From Halioglobus sp. (GTDB taxonomy: Bacteria > Pseudomonadota > Gammaproteobacteria > Pseudomonadales > Halieaceae), in NCBI GenBank assembly GCA_002699145.1, contig PABK01000033.1, positions 1 through 64,000 on the forward strand: DNA of 64,000 nucleotides, in the 5' to 3' direction. Position numbers and translations under genes: made by a program. Positions 1 to 10,509 of the stretch are shown piece by piece (within the stretch, counting starts at the first letter, position 1; each line of letters begins with the position of its first letter). The notes under the pieces were generated by a model. It searched no databases. It was not told the DNA's origin and saw only the letters and a program-made list of their open reading frames with translations.

Positions 1-240
1 CGAGCCGCGTGGGGATGCGTCTCGCTCCACTCCCTCGGCGCCAGCGAAGTGTTCCGCGCCGCTTTTTCCCACCCCGCAGCCTCTGGCGGAGGGGCTGGTG
101 GGGGTCTGGGGGTGAGGTTTGTGTTGTCCCGGCGTGTTGCGGGGGTGGGTCGTGGATTGTGCTGTTCTGGGCTAGTGGGCTAGTGGACTGCAAGATTTGC
201 CGATTGCGTCAGCTCTCGGCAGCACGGTCACCCGAAGTCC

Positions 241-339
241 GCACCGACCCCCACTGAATTCTCGAACCACCACTCCACCTACATACCGGCCACACCGGCC
301 GCACCGACCCCCGCTGAATTCTCGAACGACCATTCCACC
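241..339. repeat. Two tandem copies of a 39-bp sequence, 60-bp period
   Basis: The segment at 241-279 recurs at 301-339 with few changes. Both copies begin gcaccgaccccc and contain ctgaattctcgaac, and the offset is exactly 60 bases. The intervening DNA is a short run of cacaccggcc-like sequence. No coding role is evident. Confidence 0.75.
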
Positions 340-386
340 CACAACCAACCACACCTGCCGCTTCCCACTGCCAGGCGGGCGGGGGG

Positions 387-495
387 CTGTGGCGGGGCTC
401 GCAAACCAGCCGCCGAGGGAGTGGAGCGAGACCGCAGGGCTCGCGACCGACCGAGGGTACCGCGGAGCGGCGAGCTGGTCAGAGCCCCGCCACAG
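387..495. repeat. Dispersed hairpin element, copy A
   Basis: A core at 411-457 (47 bases, beginning cgccgagggagtggagcgag) is identical to 33089-33135. Here the core is flanked by perfect 14-bp complementary arms, ctgtggcggggctc at 387-400 and its reverse complement at 482-495. Inside the core, gcgag and ctcgc can pair again. The arms of the second copy are unrelated in sequence but are also complementary to each other. The element lies in non-coding DNA. Confidence 0.75.
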
Positions 496-564
496 CGCCC
501 CGATCGCCGGTTGCGTAATCGCCACACCCGGCAGATGTTGGATAGCGGCGTCGCAACGACAGGA

Positions 565-642
565 GAACCTCCCGCGGGGGAAGTGTCCCGGGGAGGGAGT
601 CTGCTTTTCGACCGACCGGGACACTTCCCCCGCGGGAGGTTC
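565..642. repeat. Perfect 27-bp inverted repeat
   Basis: Bases 565-591 (starting gaacctcccgcgggggaagt) are exactly the reverse complement of 616-642, with a 24-base spacer. The stem is very GC rich and has no following T run on either strand, so it is not a standard terminator. It overlaps the start of the three-copy tandem repeat. Confidence 0.8.
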
Positions 643-780
643 GGCGAGGCCCAAGAACGACCCAAAAAAACCGCCCCCTCGTGGAAGGTTCGGTCAGGCC
701 CAAGAACGACCCAATGTGAGAAGCCTCCCACGTGGAAGGTTCGGTCAGGCCCAACGACGACCCGACGTGGCAGCTTCCCC
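632..780. repeat. Three degenerate copies of a roughly 50-bp unit
   Basis: Units start near 632, 681 and 732 (spacings 49 and 51). Each carries a version of ggaaggttcggtcaggccca followed by acgaccc. The first copy diverges at the join with the inverted repeat. Function unknown. Confidence 0.7.
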
Positions 781-824
781 CGCCAAAGTCTCAGATAACA
801 CCACCCCCGAACCTGGCGCCCGCA

Positions 825-855
825 TAAAAAAGGGCCCGCATTCCTGCGAGCCCCC
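825..855 (-). terminator. Rho-independent terminator of icd
   Basis: On the minus strand, gggctcgc, a six-base loop, then gcgggccc form an 8-bp stem with one G-U pair, followed directly by a run of six T residues. It lies about 25 bases beyond the icd stop codon, in the right orientation. Confidence 0.85.
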
Positions 856-878
856 TTCATCTCGAAGTAAGCAGCTGC

Positions 879-2132
879 TCACATGGAGTCGATGATCGCC
901 TGTCCGAACTCGGAGCAGGAGAGCAGCGTGGCGCCCTCCATCAGGCGTTCGAAGTCGTAGGTGACCGTGCCCGCCTGGATGGCGCCGTTCATGCCGTTGA
1001 TGATCAGGTCGGCGGCCTCGTTCCAGCCCAGGTGGCGCAGCATCATTTCCGCCGACAGGATCAGCGAACCCGGGTTGACCTTGTCCTGCCCGGCGTACTT
1101 CGGCGCGGTGCCGTGGGTGGCCTCGAACAGGGCGACGGTGTCGGACAGGTTGGCGCCCGGCGCGATACCGATGCCGCCGACCTGTGCCGCCAGTGCGTCG
1201 GACAGGTAGTCGCCATTGAGGTTCAGGGTGGCGACCACGGAATACTCCTTCGGTCGCGTCAGGATCTGCTGCAGCATGGCGTCGGCAATGACGTCCTTGA
1301 TAACAATTTCCTTGCCGCTGTTGGGGTTCTTGATCGATACCCACGGTCCGCCGTCGAGCAACTCGCCGCCGAACTCCTCCTGCGCCAGTTCATAGCCCCA
1401 GTCGCGGAAGGCTCCCTCGGTGAACTTCATGATATTGCCCTTGTGCACCAGGGTGACCGAGGGCAGGTCCTGGTCGATGGCGTACTGGATGGCCTTGCGC
1501 ACCAGGCGCTTGGTGCCCTCCGCGGACACCGGCTTGATGCCGATGCCGACGTTTTGCGGGAAGCGGATCTTGGTGGCGCCCATTTCCTTGATGAGGAAGT
1601 CGACAACCTTTTTCGCCTCCTCCGAATCGGCCTGGTACTCGATACCGGCGTAGATATCCTCGGAGTTCTCGCGGAAAATCACCATGTTGCAGTCACCGGG
1701 GCTCTTCACCGGTGAGGGCACGCCCTCGAACCAGCGCACCGGACGCAGGCAGGTGTACAGGTCCAGTTCCTGGCGCAGGGCCACGTTGAGGGAGCGGAAA
1801 CCGCCGCCCACCGGCGTGGTCAGCGGCCCCTTGATGGCCACGGAGTAGGCCTTGATCGCGTCGAGGGTCTCCTCCGGGAACCAGTCGCCGTCGTACAGCT
1901 CGGCGGCTTTCTCGCCGGTGTAGATTTCCATCCAGGAAATCTTGCGCTCGCCGCTGTAGGCCTTGTTTACGGCGGCGTCGACGACCTTGATCATGACCGG
2001 GCTGATATCGACCCCGATGCCGTCCCCCTCGATATAGGGGATAATGGGATTGTTGGGGACGTCCAGGCTGTTGTCTTCGTTGACGGTGATTTTGTCACCC
2101 TGCGAAGGCACCTGAATATGCGTATAGCCCAT
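879..2132 (-). CDS. icd: NADP-dependent isocitrate dehydrogenase
   Basis: This enzyme oxidatively decarboxylates isocitrate to 2-oxoglutarate and NADPH in the TCA cycle in the cytoplasm. The 417-residue protein matches the 416-residue E. coli Icd along its length. The phosphorylatable active-site serine is Ser114 in [14 protein letters not shown]. The [14 protein letters not shown] metal and substrate region is intact. Near the C-terminus [17 protein letters not shown] carries the Lys-Tyr pair that marks NADP rather than NAD use. Ser114 means the AceK kinase switch is possible in principle. The gene is monocistronic, divergent from rluE and followed by a clear terminator. Confidence 0.97.
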   Translation of the reverse strand: MGYTHIQVPSQGDKITVNEDNSLDVPNNPIIPYIEGDGIGVDISPVMIKVVDAAVNKAYSGERKISWMEIYTGEKAAELYDGDWFPEETLDAIKAYSVAIKGPLTTPVGGGFRSLNVALRQELDLYTCLRPVRWFEGVPSPVKSPGDCNMVIFRENSEDIYAGIEYQADSEEAKKVVDFLIKEMGATKIRFPQNVGIGIKPVSAEGTKRLVRKAIQYAIDQDLPSVTLVHKGNIMKFTEGAFRDWGYELAQEEFGGELLDGGPWVSIKNPNSGKEIVIKDVIADAMLQQILTRPKEYSVVATLNLNGDYLSDALAAQVGGIGIAPGANLSDTVALFEATHGTAPKYAGQDKVNPGSLILSAEMMLRHLGWNEAADLIINGMNGAIQAGTVTYDFERLMEGATLLSCSEFGQAIIDSM

Positions 2133-2275
2133 AATGTACTCCGTAGCTGCTGGTTACCGGGATCGCCCGGGCGGTATGGTAGTGCCCGGGGGGGAAAGGC
2201 GGGGCGTATTGTATCACGGCGCACGCGCCGCGGCCCTTCGCCGACAGAATATATTAAACCGGATTGCTGTTTTCC

Positions 2276-2863
2276 ATGGCCAGGATCATTCTCTTCAACA
2301 AGCCCTTCCGCGTGCTGTCGCAGTTTACCGACAGCGACGGGCGCCGCACCCTGGCGGATTTCATACGCGCGCCGGGCTTCCGCGCGGCCGGACGCCTGGA
2401 TTACGATTCTGAGGGACTTCTGTTACTGACCGATGACGGCCGCCTGCAGCAACAGATCGCCAACCCCCGCCACCGCCACTGGAAAACCTACCTGGCGCAG
2501 GTCGAGGGCGAACCGACGCCCGAGGAACTGCAGCCGCTGCGGGACGGCTTGCAGTTGCGCGACGGCCCCGCCCTGCCCGCGCGCGCCGAGCGGGTCCCGA
2601 CGCCGCAACTGTGGCCGCGGCAACCGCCGGTGCGGCAGCGCCAGCGGGTGGCTGACAGCTGGCTGCGTATCGCCGTGTGCGAGGGCCGCAACCGCCAGGT
2701 GCGGCGCATGACCGCCGCTATCGGCTTCCCCACCCTGCGCCTGGTGCGCACGTCCATCGCCGACTGGTCGCTGGACGATCTGCAACCGGGCGAATACCGT
2801 GAGATCACCCTGCACCTGCCCGTGGCGGGACGGCGCTCCGCACCTCGCGGGAGACGTGCGTGA
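2276..2863 (+). CDS. rluE: 23S rRNA pseudouridine synthase RluE
   Basis: RluE isomerises one uridine of 23S rRNA (U2457 in E. coli) to pseudouridine. The protein has the RsuA/RluE family catalytic motif AAGRLDYDSEGLLLLT, whose Asp is the nucleophile, and the later family block CEGRNRQVRRM. I chose the ATG at 2276 (MARIILFNKPF) over an upstream in-frame TTG at 2264 because family members begin with this IILFNKP segment; neither start has a strong ribosome-binding site. The tail after about residue 180 is basic and GC-rich. It is first in an operon and overlaps nudJ by four bases, as in many gammaproteobacteria. Confidence 0.93.
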   Translation: MARIILFNKPFRVLSQFTDSDGRRTLADFIRAPGFRAAGRLDYDSEGLLLLTDDGRLQQQIANPRHRHWKTYLAQVEGEPTPEELQPLRDGLQLRDGPALPARAERVPTPQLWPRQPPVRQRQRVADSWLRIAVCEGRNRQVRRMTAAIGFPTLRLVRTSIADWSLDDLQPGEYREITLHLPVAGRRSAPRGRRA

Positions 2864-3312
2864 GGGAGTGGAATGCGCACGTCACGGTCGCCTGCGTCAT
2901 CGAGCGTGACGGCCGCTACCTGCTGGTGGAAGAGCGCGACAAGCGCAGCGGCGCACTGGTCTTCAACCAGCCCGCGGGGCATCTCGAACAGGGGGAGACG
3001 CTGGCGGCCGCCGCGCTGCGTGAAACCGCCGAGGAAACCGGCTGGGAAGTAGAGTTGCAGGCTGTGCTCGGCGCCGGCCTCTACACCGCCCCGGGCAACG
3101 GCGTTACCTACTACCGCACCACCTTCGTCGCGCGCGCGCTGGCGCCCATCGAGGGCGCCGTGCTCGACCCGGATATCCACGCGGTACACTGGCTGGACTA
3201 CGAGGCAATCCGCGCCCTGTCTGCTAGAATGCGCAGCCCCCTGGTGCTGGCCTGCATCGAGCGCCACCGACGGGGCATCCGTTACCCCCTGGAGCTGTTC
3301 TTCGACCCATGA
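2860..3312 (+). CDS. nudJ: Nudix phosphatase NudJ
   Basis: This Nudix hydrolase acts on nucleoside di- and triphosphates and, in E. coli, on the thiamine precursor HMP-PP. At 150 residues it matches the family. The Nudix box runs from Gly40 to Trp62 (G-x5-E46-x7-R54-E55-x2-E58-E59-x-G61) and is canonical. It starts at GTG inside the rluE stop (GTGA overlap) with gggag upstream, and its own stop overlaps the mnmA start by four bases, so translation of the three genes is probably coupled. Confidence 0.93.
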   Translation: MREWNAHVTVACVIERDGRYLLVEERDKRSGALVFNQPAGHLEQGETLAAAALRETAEETGWEVELQAVLGAGLYTAPGNGVTYYRTTFVARALAPIEGAVLDPDIHAVHWLDYEAIRALSARMRSPLVLACIERHRRGIRYPLELFFDP

Positions 3313-4406
3313 GTCTTAACTCCGCCAGCAAAGTCATCGTCGGCATGTCCGGCGGCGTCGACTCGTCGGTGGCGGCGCTGCTCCTGCGCGAGCAGGGTTA
3401 CCGCGTCGAGGGCCTGTTCATGAAGAACTGGGAGGAAGACGACGGTACCGAGTACTGCACGGCGAAAGTGGACTACGCCGACGCCCAGGCTGTCGCCGAC
3501 AGCCTGGATATCCCCCTGCACGGGGCCAACTTCGCCGCGGAGTACTGGGACAACGTCTTCGAGCACTTCCTCGAGGAGTACCGCGCCGGCCGCACGCCCA
3601 ACCCGGACATCCTGTGTAACCGGGAGATCAAGTTCAAGGCGTTCCTGGAGTACGCGCGGGTGCTCGGCGGCGACTACATCGCCACCGGGCACTACACGCG
3701 ACGCGGCGAGGCCGACGGCAAGGGCACCCTGCTCAAGGGCCTGGACGACAACAAGGACCAGAGCTATTTCCTGCATGCGGTGGGACACGCGGAACTCGAG
3801 CAGACCCTGTTTCCGGTGGGCGAGATCGAAAAGCCGGAGGTGCGCCGCCTGGCGCAGGCCCACGACTTCGTCACCGCACGCAAGAAGGACTCCACCGGTA
3901 TCTGTTTCATCGGCGAGCGCCGTTTCCGCGACTTCCTGCGCCAGTACCTGCCGGCGCAGCCGGGCCCCATTCACAGCCTGGACGGCGAGGTGCTGGGCGC
4001 ACACCAGGGACTCATGTATCACACCATCGGCCAGCGCCAGGGCCTGGGCATCGGCGGCCGTGCCGGCCGGGCGGAAGAGCCCTGGTACGTCGCCGGCAAG
4101 GACCTGGAACGCAATGTCCTGCTGGTCGTCCAGGGTAACGACCACCCTGCGTTGTTCCGGGGCAGCCTGACAACCCGGACCATCTACTGGGTGGCCGGCA
4201 CTCCGCCCCCGCTGCCCCTGCACTGCGCCGCCAAGGTGCGCTACCGCCAGGCGGACCAGGATTGCACCCTGGAGCAGCACGGCGACGGCTACCGCGTGAC
4301 ATTCGCGCAGCCACAGCGCGCGGTCACCCCGGGTCAGTCCGTGGTGTTTTACAGCGGCGAGCGCTGCCTCGGCGGCGGCGTCATCGAACAGACGGAGGCG
4401 GCGTGA
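3309..4406 (+). CDS. mnmA: tRNA 2-thiouridylase MnmA
   Basis: MnmA uses ATP and persulfide sulfur from the IscS-Tus relay to form 2-thiouridine at the wobble position (U34) of tRNAs for Glu, Lys and Gln. The 365-residue protein has the PP-loop SGGVDSS at residues 14-20. The two catalytic cysteines are both present, Cys103 in [12 protein letters not shown] and Cys199 in [11 protein letters not shown], close to the E. coli positions. The gene overlaps nudJ upstream (ATGA) and hflD downstream (GTGA), and the order nudJ-mnmA-hflD-purB is the widely conserved one. Confidence 0.97.
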   Translation: MSLNSASKVIVGMSGGVDSSVAALLLREQGYRVEGLFMKNWEEDDGTEYCTAKVDYADAQAVADSLDIPLHGANFAAEYWDNVFEHFLEEYRAGRTPNPDILCNREIKFKAFLEYARVLGGDYIATGHYTRRGEADGKGTLLKGLDDNKDQSYFLHAVGHAELEQTLFPVGEIEKPEVRRLAQAHDFVTARKKDSTGICFIGERRFRDFLRQYLPAQPGPIHSLDGEVLGAHQGLMYHTIGQRQGLGIGGRAGRAEEPWYVAGKDLERNVLLVVQGNDHPALFRGSLTTRTIYWVAGTPPPLPLHCAAKVRYRQADQDCTLEQHGDGYRVTFAQPQRAVTPGQSVVFYSGERCLGGGVIEQTEAA

Positions 4407-5047
4407 GCGAGCGCGAGCTGTCGACGCTGGAGCGCCAGGCGCTCGCCCTGGCCGGCGTGGCGCAGGCGGCGCGCCTGGTCGACCAGATATCGCGCACCGG
4501 CTCCTACCCGCTGGAATTTCTCGAGCCGACCGTGCACAGCCTGTTCGAGTTTGAGGCCGACAGCGTGGAGGACGTGTTCGGCGGCGTGCCCGGCGTGAAG
4601 CTTGGCCTGCACAACCTGAGCATGTTGCTGGCCAACAGGCAGGCGGAGGAGAACCGCGACGTGGTGCGCTACGTGTTCGGCCTGCTCTACCTGGAGCGCA
4701 AGTTCTCCACCAATCCCGAGATGATGTCCGTGGTGCGCTCGCGGCTGGAGCACGCGAGCTTCCGCGCCGAGCACTTCGCCGGTCACGTGCACGAGCTGTG
4801 CCACAGCATCTCCGGAATCTACCAGGACACCCTCAGTCACCTCACCTTCCGCATCAAGGTCACCGGCAGCGCACAACACCTGCAGAACCCGCAGAACGCC
4901 GACCTGATCCGCGCCCTGCTGCTGGCCGGTATCCGCTCCGCCTACCTGTGGCGGCAACTCGGCGGTCGCCGCTGGAAGCTGCTGCTCCAGCGGCGCAAGC
5001 TGTTGCGCGCCGCACAGAACCTGTCGCGCGGACTGGGCGTGGTGTAA
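4403..5047 (+). CDS. hflD: High frequency lysogenization protein HflD homologue
   Basis: The family is peripheral to the membrane; in E. coli it binds phage lambda CII and affects lysogeny, and its housekeeping role is unclear. The start is GTG at 4403 overlapping the mnmA stop, giving 214 residues against 213 in E. coli, although the frame is open further upstream inside mnmA. The family segments [13 protein letters not shown] and [10 protein letters not shown] are visible. The protein is mostly helical. The position between mnmA and purB supports the call. Confidence 0.93.
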   Translation: MSERELSTLERQALALAGVAQAARLVDQISRTGSYPLEFLEPTVHSLFEFEADSVEDVFGGVPGVKLGLHNLSMLLANRQAEENRDVVRYVFGLLYLERKFSTNPEMMSVVRSRLEHASFRAEHFAGHVHELCHSISGIYQDTLSHLTFRIKVTGSAQHLQNPQNADLIRALLLAGIRSAYLWRQLGGRRWKLLLQRRKLLRAAQNLSRGLGVV

Positions 5048-6448
<1,401 letters not shown>

Positions 6449-6454
6449 CCCGTC

Positions 6455-7588
6455 GTGCCGCCGGGCCTCGACCTCAGGCTGGACCGGGAAACGCTGCTCG
6501 CCCGCCACTGGCAGCGCGAGCCGCTGCTGGTGCGCGACGCCGTGCCGGGCTTCACACCTCCCCTGTCGCGCCATGAACTGGCCGGGCTGGCCATGGACGA
6601 GGATATCGAGGCGCGCATCGTGGCCTGTGAACACGGCCACTGGCAGGTGCATCACGGGCCGTTCGGGGAAAGCGACTATCGCCGCGCCACGCCGTGGACA
6701 CTGCTGGTGCAGGCCGTGGACCAGGTGGACCCGGGGGTCGCCGCGCTGCGCCGCATGATCGACTTCATCCCCGGCTGGCGCCTCGACGATGTCATGGTCA
6801 GCTACGGCGACGACGGCGCCAGCGTCGGTCCCCACTACGATCACTACGACGTGTTCCTGCTGCAGGGCGAGGGTGAGAAAACCTGGCGCCTGGGCCAGTA
6901 CTGCGACGCCCACACCCCCCTGCTGCCCCACGACGAACTGCGCATACTGCGGGATTTCGAGCAGCGCGAGGAATACCTGCTGCGCAGCGGTGACCTGCTC
7001 TACGTCCCCCCCGGGGTGGCCCACTGGGGCATCGCCCGCGGCGACAGCACGACCTTTTCCATCGGCTTCCGCGCGCCGCGGGTGAACGACATGGTGTCGC
7101 GTTTCGCCGACCAGTTGCTGGCGGCCATGGACCCGGAACTGTTCTACCGCGACGCCGGCCAGGCGCCGGCGACCCATCCCGGCGAAATCCGCCGCGCCGA
7201 CCTGGACCGGGCCCTGGGCCAGTTACAGGCGGCGCTGGACCAGGCCCAGGACAGCGCCTGGTTCGGCGAACTGGTCACCGAGCCGCGCTATGACTGCACG
7301 CCGGATGGGGCGCAACTGCGCCGGGCGCTGCAGCGCCTGGGTGGCGAGCCCGCGGCGGTGGAGTTGCACGCCGCGGCGAAGCTGGCCTGGCAGGCCGACC
7401 CCGACGGCATCCTCGCCTTCGCCAACGGCGACAGCGCGCGCTTCGACGCCGGGGTGCGCACGGCGCTTGAGCGGTTGTGCGGTGACTGGGTGCTCGATGG
7501 GAGGACCCTGCGCGACGTGCTGGATGACGCGGAAGGGCGTAGACTGCTGGAGTACTTGCTGCACAGCGGGTGTATCGATGTCCGATGA
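6455..7588 (+). CDS. roxA: Ribosomal protein uL16 arginine hydroxylase (RoxA/YcfD type)
   Basis: This JmjC/cupin-4 2-oxoglutarate and Fe(II) oxygenase hydroxylates an arginine of ribosomal protein uL16 in E. coli. The protein has 377 residues, against 373 in E. coli YcfD. The iron ligands are His127 and Asp129 in GPHYDHYDVF and His190 in VAHWGIARG. Beyond about residue 210 comes the helical and winged-helix C-terminal region of this family. It starts with GTG seven bases after purB. Its 3' end overlaps the next gene by 11 bases. The operon position after purB is the usual one. Confidence 0.92.
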   Translation: MPPGLDLRLDRETLLARHWQREPLLVRDAVPGFTPPLSRHELAGLAMDEDIEARIVACEHGHWQVHHGPFGESDYRRATPWTLLVQAVDQVDPGVAALRRMIDFIPGWRLDDVMVSYGDDGASVGPHYDHYDVFLLQGEGEKTWRLGQYCDAHTPLLPHDELRILRDFEQREEYLLRSGDLLYVPPGVAHWGIARGDSTTFSIGFRAPRVNDMVSRFADQLLAAMDPELFYRDAGQAPATHPGEIRRADLDRALGQLQAALDQAQDSAWFGELVTEPRYDCTPDGAQLRRALQRLGGEPAAVELHAAAKLAWQADPDGILAFANGDSARFDAGVRTALERLCGDWVLDGRTLRDVLDDAEGRRLLEYLLHSGCIDVR

Positions 7589-8078
7589 ACCATCCGGCGA
7601 GACCTTCGTCACCGGCCTGGAGTATCCCCGGCCCTTCGACGAGTACGCGGTCAGGCTGGCGCAGAGCGCCACGCGCTACCTGTGTATTCTCAGCCCGCGC
7701 CTGGATCACGCCGCTTTCGATACCGCTGCCCTGGCCGACGCGCTCAGCGCCCTGGCGCGCGCGAGCCGGCAGACCCACATCCGCATCCTGGTCAGCGATT
7801 CCCGCGAACTCGTCGGGCGCGGCCACCGCCTGTTGCAACTGGCCCGGCGCCTGCCGAGCAAGGTACTGATACAGAAACTGCCGGAGCACCCCGACTGGAA
7901 CGGCCAGACCGTGGTCATCCGCGACCGCGACGGCGTCCTCTACAAGCCCGGCGGCTCGGACCACGACGCGTTCTATGAACCGGCGTCGCGGGCCTCCACC
8001 GCGCGCCACCTGGACCTGTTCGAGGAGCTGTGGCGCTACAGCGCCAGGGATCCGGAGCTGCGTTCCCTGAGCCTCTAG
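7578..8078 (+). CDS. Conserved protein of unknown function (DUF7931-like)
   Basis: This 166-residue soluble protein has no signal or membrane segment. Its pattern (YLCILSPRLDHAAFD, then RILVSDSRELVGRGHRLLQL, then VIRDRDGVLYKP) resembles the phospholipase-D-like fold protein often placed after a GNAT or cupin gene near purB in pseudomonads. The two HKD catalytic motifs of true phospholipases are not evident, so an enzymatic role is doubtful. The ATG at 7578 overlaps roxA by 11 bases, placing it last in this operon. The family assignment is from memory of context and pattern and is tentative. Confidence 0.6.
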   Translation: MSDEPSGETFVTGLEYPRPFDEYAVRLAQSATRYLCILSPRLDHAAFDTAALADALSALARASRQTHIRILVSDSRELVGRGHRLLQLARRLPSKVLIQKLPEHPDWNGQTVVIRDRDGVLYKPGGSDHDAFYEPASRASTARHLDLFEELWRYSARDPELRSLSL

Positions 8079-8091
8079 GCGCCGCCGCGTC

Positions 8092-8859
8092 TCACGCCGG
8101 CAGGTTAAACAAGCCCTGCGCGTTCGCCAGGTCCTGCGGCGTATCCACCTCGTACCAGCGCCCGCAGGGGAAATCGACGGCCTGGAAGCCGATTTCACCC
8201 GCTGCGAGCAGTTCGGCGAAGACGTGCTCGTAGAAGATGTCGCTGCCCCCCGCCGCGATGCGCGCGTGCAGCTGGCCGGCGCCCCGCCTCCAGTCCGCGC
8301 GCGACAGGCTGTAGATATTCACCGTCTTGCGCAATTGTGCGCTGTCGCCGCTGTCGAAAGGCGCGAACTCGAAAGCGTCGAGCGCGCCCGACGCGCCGAC
8401 GCGCACCCGCGTGCCGTGCATCCACGGCTGCAGCCGCGACACGGCGATACACCCGGGGGTGAGCAGGGGCCGCAGCAGCCCGGGGTGGAACAGCAGGTCG
8501 CTCTCCAGCAACAGCACGGGCTCGTCCACCGCATCCGCCGCCAGCGCCAGCGACACGATGTTTTCACTGCGCGCGAATTCCGTGTTGACGACGAACTCCA
8601 CCTGCAGCGGTGTGCGGCTGCGCGCCACGGCCTCACGGATGCGCTGCCGCTGGTAACCCACGACCATGACCAGGCGCTCGATGCCGTTGGCATGCAGCGC
8701 GTGCAGGGCGCGCTCGAGGATGCTCGCGCCCGCCACACACCACAGGCATTTCGGCGCCGCGGCGGGCGACGCGTCCAGCCTGGAGCCGGCGCCGGCAGCG
8801 AGCATCAGCGCCGTGCGCACACCGCCTGCCTCGCTGTCTGCCGCACGCTGCGTGCTCAC
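8092..8859 (-). CDS. LicC-like nucleotidyltransferase (probable CTP-dependent)
   Basis: This MobA/LicC-type nucleotidyltransferase of 255 residues probably activates a small phosphorylated alcohol or sugar as a CDP derivative. The nucleotide loop is ALMLAAGAGSRL at about residues 17-28, and the lysine of PKCLW (Lys37) is the usual partner. An acidic LLESDLLF segment would bind metal, and the C-terminal GRWYEVDTPQDLANAQ is typical of LicC-type enzymes. Substrate specificity (phosphocholine, phosphonate or sugar phosphate) cannot be read from the sequence. It is last of three overlapping minus-strand genes and overlaps the preceding gene by four bases. Confidence 0.75.
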   Translation of the reverse strand: MSTQRAADSEAGGVRTALMLAAGAGSRLDASPAAAPKCLWCVAGASILERALHALHANGIERLVMVVGYQRQRIREAVARSRTPLQVEFVVNTEFARSENIVSLALAADAVDEPVLLLESDLLFHPGLLRPLLTPGCIAVSRLQPWMHGTRVRVGASGALDAFEFAPFDSGDSAQLRKTVNIYSLSRADWRRGAGQLHARIAAGGSDIFYEHVFAELLAAGEIGFQAVDFPCGRWYEVDTPQDLANAQGLFNLPA

Positions 8860-9491
8860 CAGACGGCGTTCGCAGTCCAGCGGGACTGCTGCCCGGCGTC
8901 ACCGGTCGGCCGCGTCGCACGGGCGGGGTTGCCGACCAGGGTCACGCCGTCGGCCGCGTCGCGAAACACCGCGGCGCCGGCGGCCACGGTGCAGCCCTCG
9001 CCCACCACGATGCCCGGCAGCAGGCTCGCCCCGACGCCGATGGCGCTGAGCGCGCCGATGCGCGACTTGCTGGCGCAGGCGGCATTGGGTCCGAACGAGG
9101 CAAAGGCGCCCACGTGCACGTCGTGGCTGACCACGCTACCCGCCTGCAACACGACCCCCTCCTGCAGTACCGCGTTACTGCGCACCGCGACCAGCTCGGC
9201 GACGAAGCAGCCCGGGGCCAGTGCGGCGCTGGGGCTGACCACGGCCGCCGGATGCACCAGCGTCGCGAGACGGCGTCCGCGTGCGAGCAGTTCCCGGCTC
9301 AGTTGCCGGCGCAGCACATTGTCGCCGATGGCGACGAACACCTCGCAGCCCTGCGGCACCTGCTCCAGGGTGGCGATGCCGGGGGGTGGGTCGGGATCGA
9401 CGAAACCGAGCACGCGGCGCCCGCTGGCCGCGGCGGCCTCGGCCACGACGCGACTGAAGTGCCAGGCGCCAAAGATGACCAGGTCGCTCAC
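8856..9491 (-). CDS. NeuD-type sugar O-acyltransferase (left-handed beta helix)
   Basis: The N-terminal VIFGAWHFSRVVAEAA segment is the Rossmann-like part of NeuD/PglD-family acetyltransferases. It is followed by hexapeptide repeats (VHPAAVVSPSAALAPGCF, then SVVSHDVHVGAFASFGPN) and the C-terminal VGNPAR motif. It probably transfers an acyl group from acyl-CoA to a sugar or amino sugar. I chose the GTG at 9491 (VSDLVIFG), because it overlaps the stop of the upstream gene by four bases; the open frame upstream is arginine/proline-rich and unlike the family. Length is 211 residues. Confidence 0.8.
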   Translation of the reverse strand: MSDLVIFGAWHFSRVVAEAAAASGRRVLGFVDPDPPPGIATLEQVPQGCEVFVAIGDNVLRRQLSRELLARGRRLATLVHPAAVVSPSAALAPGCFVAELVAVRSNAVLQEGVVLQAGSVVSHDVHVGAFASFGPNAACASKSRIGALSAIGVGASLLPGIVVGEGCTVAAGAAVFRDAADGVTLVGNPARATRPTGDAGQQSRWTANAVW

Positions 9492-10480
9492 CCGGCCGCC
9501 TCCGCAGCGGCGAGGTCGCGGCGCCGCAGGCTGTCTAGCACCTCGGCGTGGACGCGGTCGATCGCCGGCGTCGCTACCGCGCACAGACGCCCCAACTCGC
9601 GCACCGCGCCGATTACCGGGTCCAGTTCCAGCGGCAGGCCGGCCTCGAAATCCTGCAGCATCGAGGTTTTGTGCGCGCCGACGGCGGCGGCGCCGTCGAT
9701 GCGCTGTTCGATATCGATCGCCAGGCGCGCGCCCAGCGCCGTCGCCACCGCTTGCCCCTCGCGCATCATGTCCCGGGCCAGGGTGCGCGTGTGCGCGTCA
9801 GCGCACAGCTGGGCGAGCGTAGCGCCGCTGAGGACGCTGAGCGGATTAAAGGCTAGATTGCCGACCAGCTTCAGCCACAGGTCGTTGCGAATATCCGTTT
9901 TCACCGGCGCTTTGACACCCCCGGCGCGCAGCGCACGGGACAGCGCCTGCGCCCGCGCCGACTTCGTGCCGTCGGGCTCGCCCAGGGCGACGCGGTTGCC
10001 CGAGATGTGCCGCACGACGCCCGGTCCGTCGATTTCACAGGCCGGGTAGATCACGCAACCCAGGGCGCGCGCCGCATCCAGTGCGCGCCACTGCGCGCCG
10101 CCGGGGTCGACGCTGTCCAGGTGCCGCGCTCCCGAGCAGTGCGCCTCGGGGTGAAAATACCACCAGGGAATGCCGTTGTGCGCGCTGACCACCGTACACT
10201 GGTCGTGCAACAGCCCGGCGATGGCGTCCAGTGCCGCGGGCATAGACCATGTCTTTACCGCGATGACCACGTAGTCGAACGCTCCCGTCACCTCGCCCGG
10301 TGCACAGGCAGGCAGGCGCAGAACCTCGCGATTGCCGCCGTGCAGGAACTGCAGGCCGGAGTCCTGGATGGCGCGCAGGTGTTCGCCCTGGTCCACCAGG
10401 CTGACATCGCAGCCGCCGCGGTGCAGGGCGCTGCCGAGGTAGGCGCCGATACCCCCGGCGCCAAAAACACAAACCTTCAT
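9488..10480 (-). CDS. PanE/ApbA-family 2-ketoacid reductase
   Basis: The N-terminus MKVCVFGAGGIGAYLG is an NADPH-binding Rossmann motif. AVKTW carries the family's catalytic-region lysine, and NDLWLKLVGNLAFNPLS is the C-terminal signature of ketopantoate reductases. At 330 residues it is slightly longer than E. coli PanE. It might make pantoate, but the location at the head of an operon with a NeuD-like acyltransferase and a LicC-like cytidylyltransferase suggests a specialised hydroxy acid for a surface structure. Only about 30 bases separate its start from the divergent gene. Confidence 0.8.
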   Translation of the reverse strand: MKVCVFGAGGIGAYLGSALHRGGCDVSLVDQGEHLRAIQDSGLQFLHGGNREVLRLPACAPGEVTGAFDYVVIAVKTWSMPAALDAIAGLLHDQCTVVSAHNGIPWWYFHPEAHCSGARHLDSVDPGGAQWRALDAARALGCVIYPACEIDGPGVVRHISGNRVALGEPDGTKSARAQALSRALRAGGVKAPVKTDIRNDLWLKLVGNLAFNPLSVLSGATLAQLCADAHTRTLARDMMREGQAVATALGARLAIDIEQRIDGAAAVGAHKTSMLQDFEAGLPLELDPVIGAVRELGRLCAVATPAIDRVHAEVLDSLRRRDLAAAEAAG

Positions 10481-10509
10481 GATGAGCTCTCCGCGCGGCT
10501 ACTGGCGCG

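Larger units (their letters stand above)
1..824. other. Repeat-rich non-coding stretch downstream of icd
   Basis: No convincing gene is seen in these 824 bases. Several reading frames are open on both strands at once, as expected from very GC-rich repetitive DNA, and none of the translations resembles a protein family or keeps a consistent codon pattern. The stretch contains a two-copy 60-bp-period repeat, a hairpin element shared with another site in the window, a long perfect inverted repeat and three degenerate copies of a roughly 50-bp unit, each listed separately. It lies beyond the icd terminator. A small RNA cannot be excluded. Confidence 0.6.

Noticed and set aside
172..895. Several overlapping open frames of 90-230 codons in the first 900 bases
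   Set aside because: They are open on both strands through repeats, have no ribosome-binding sites and run into icd or its terminator.
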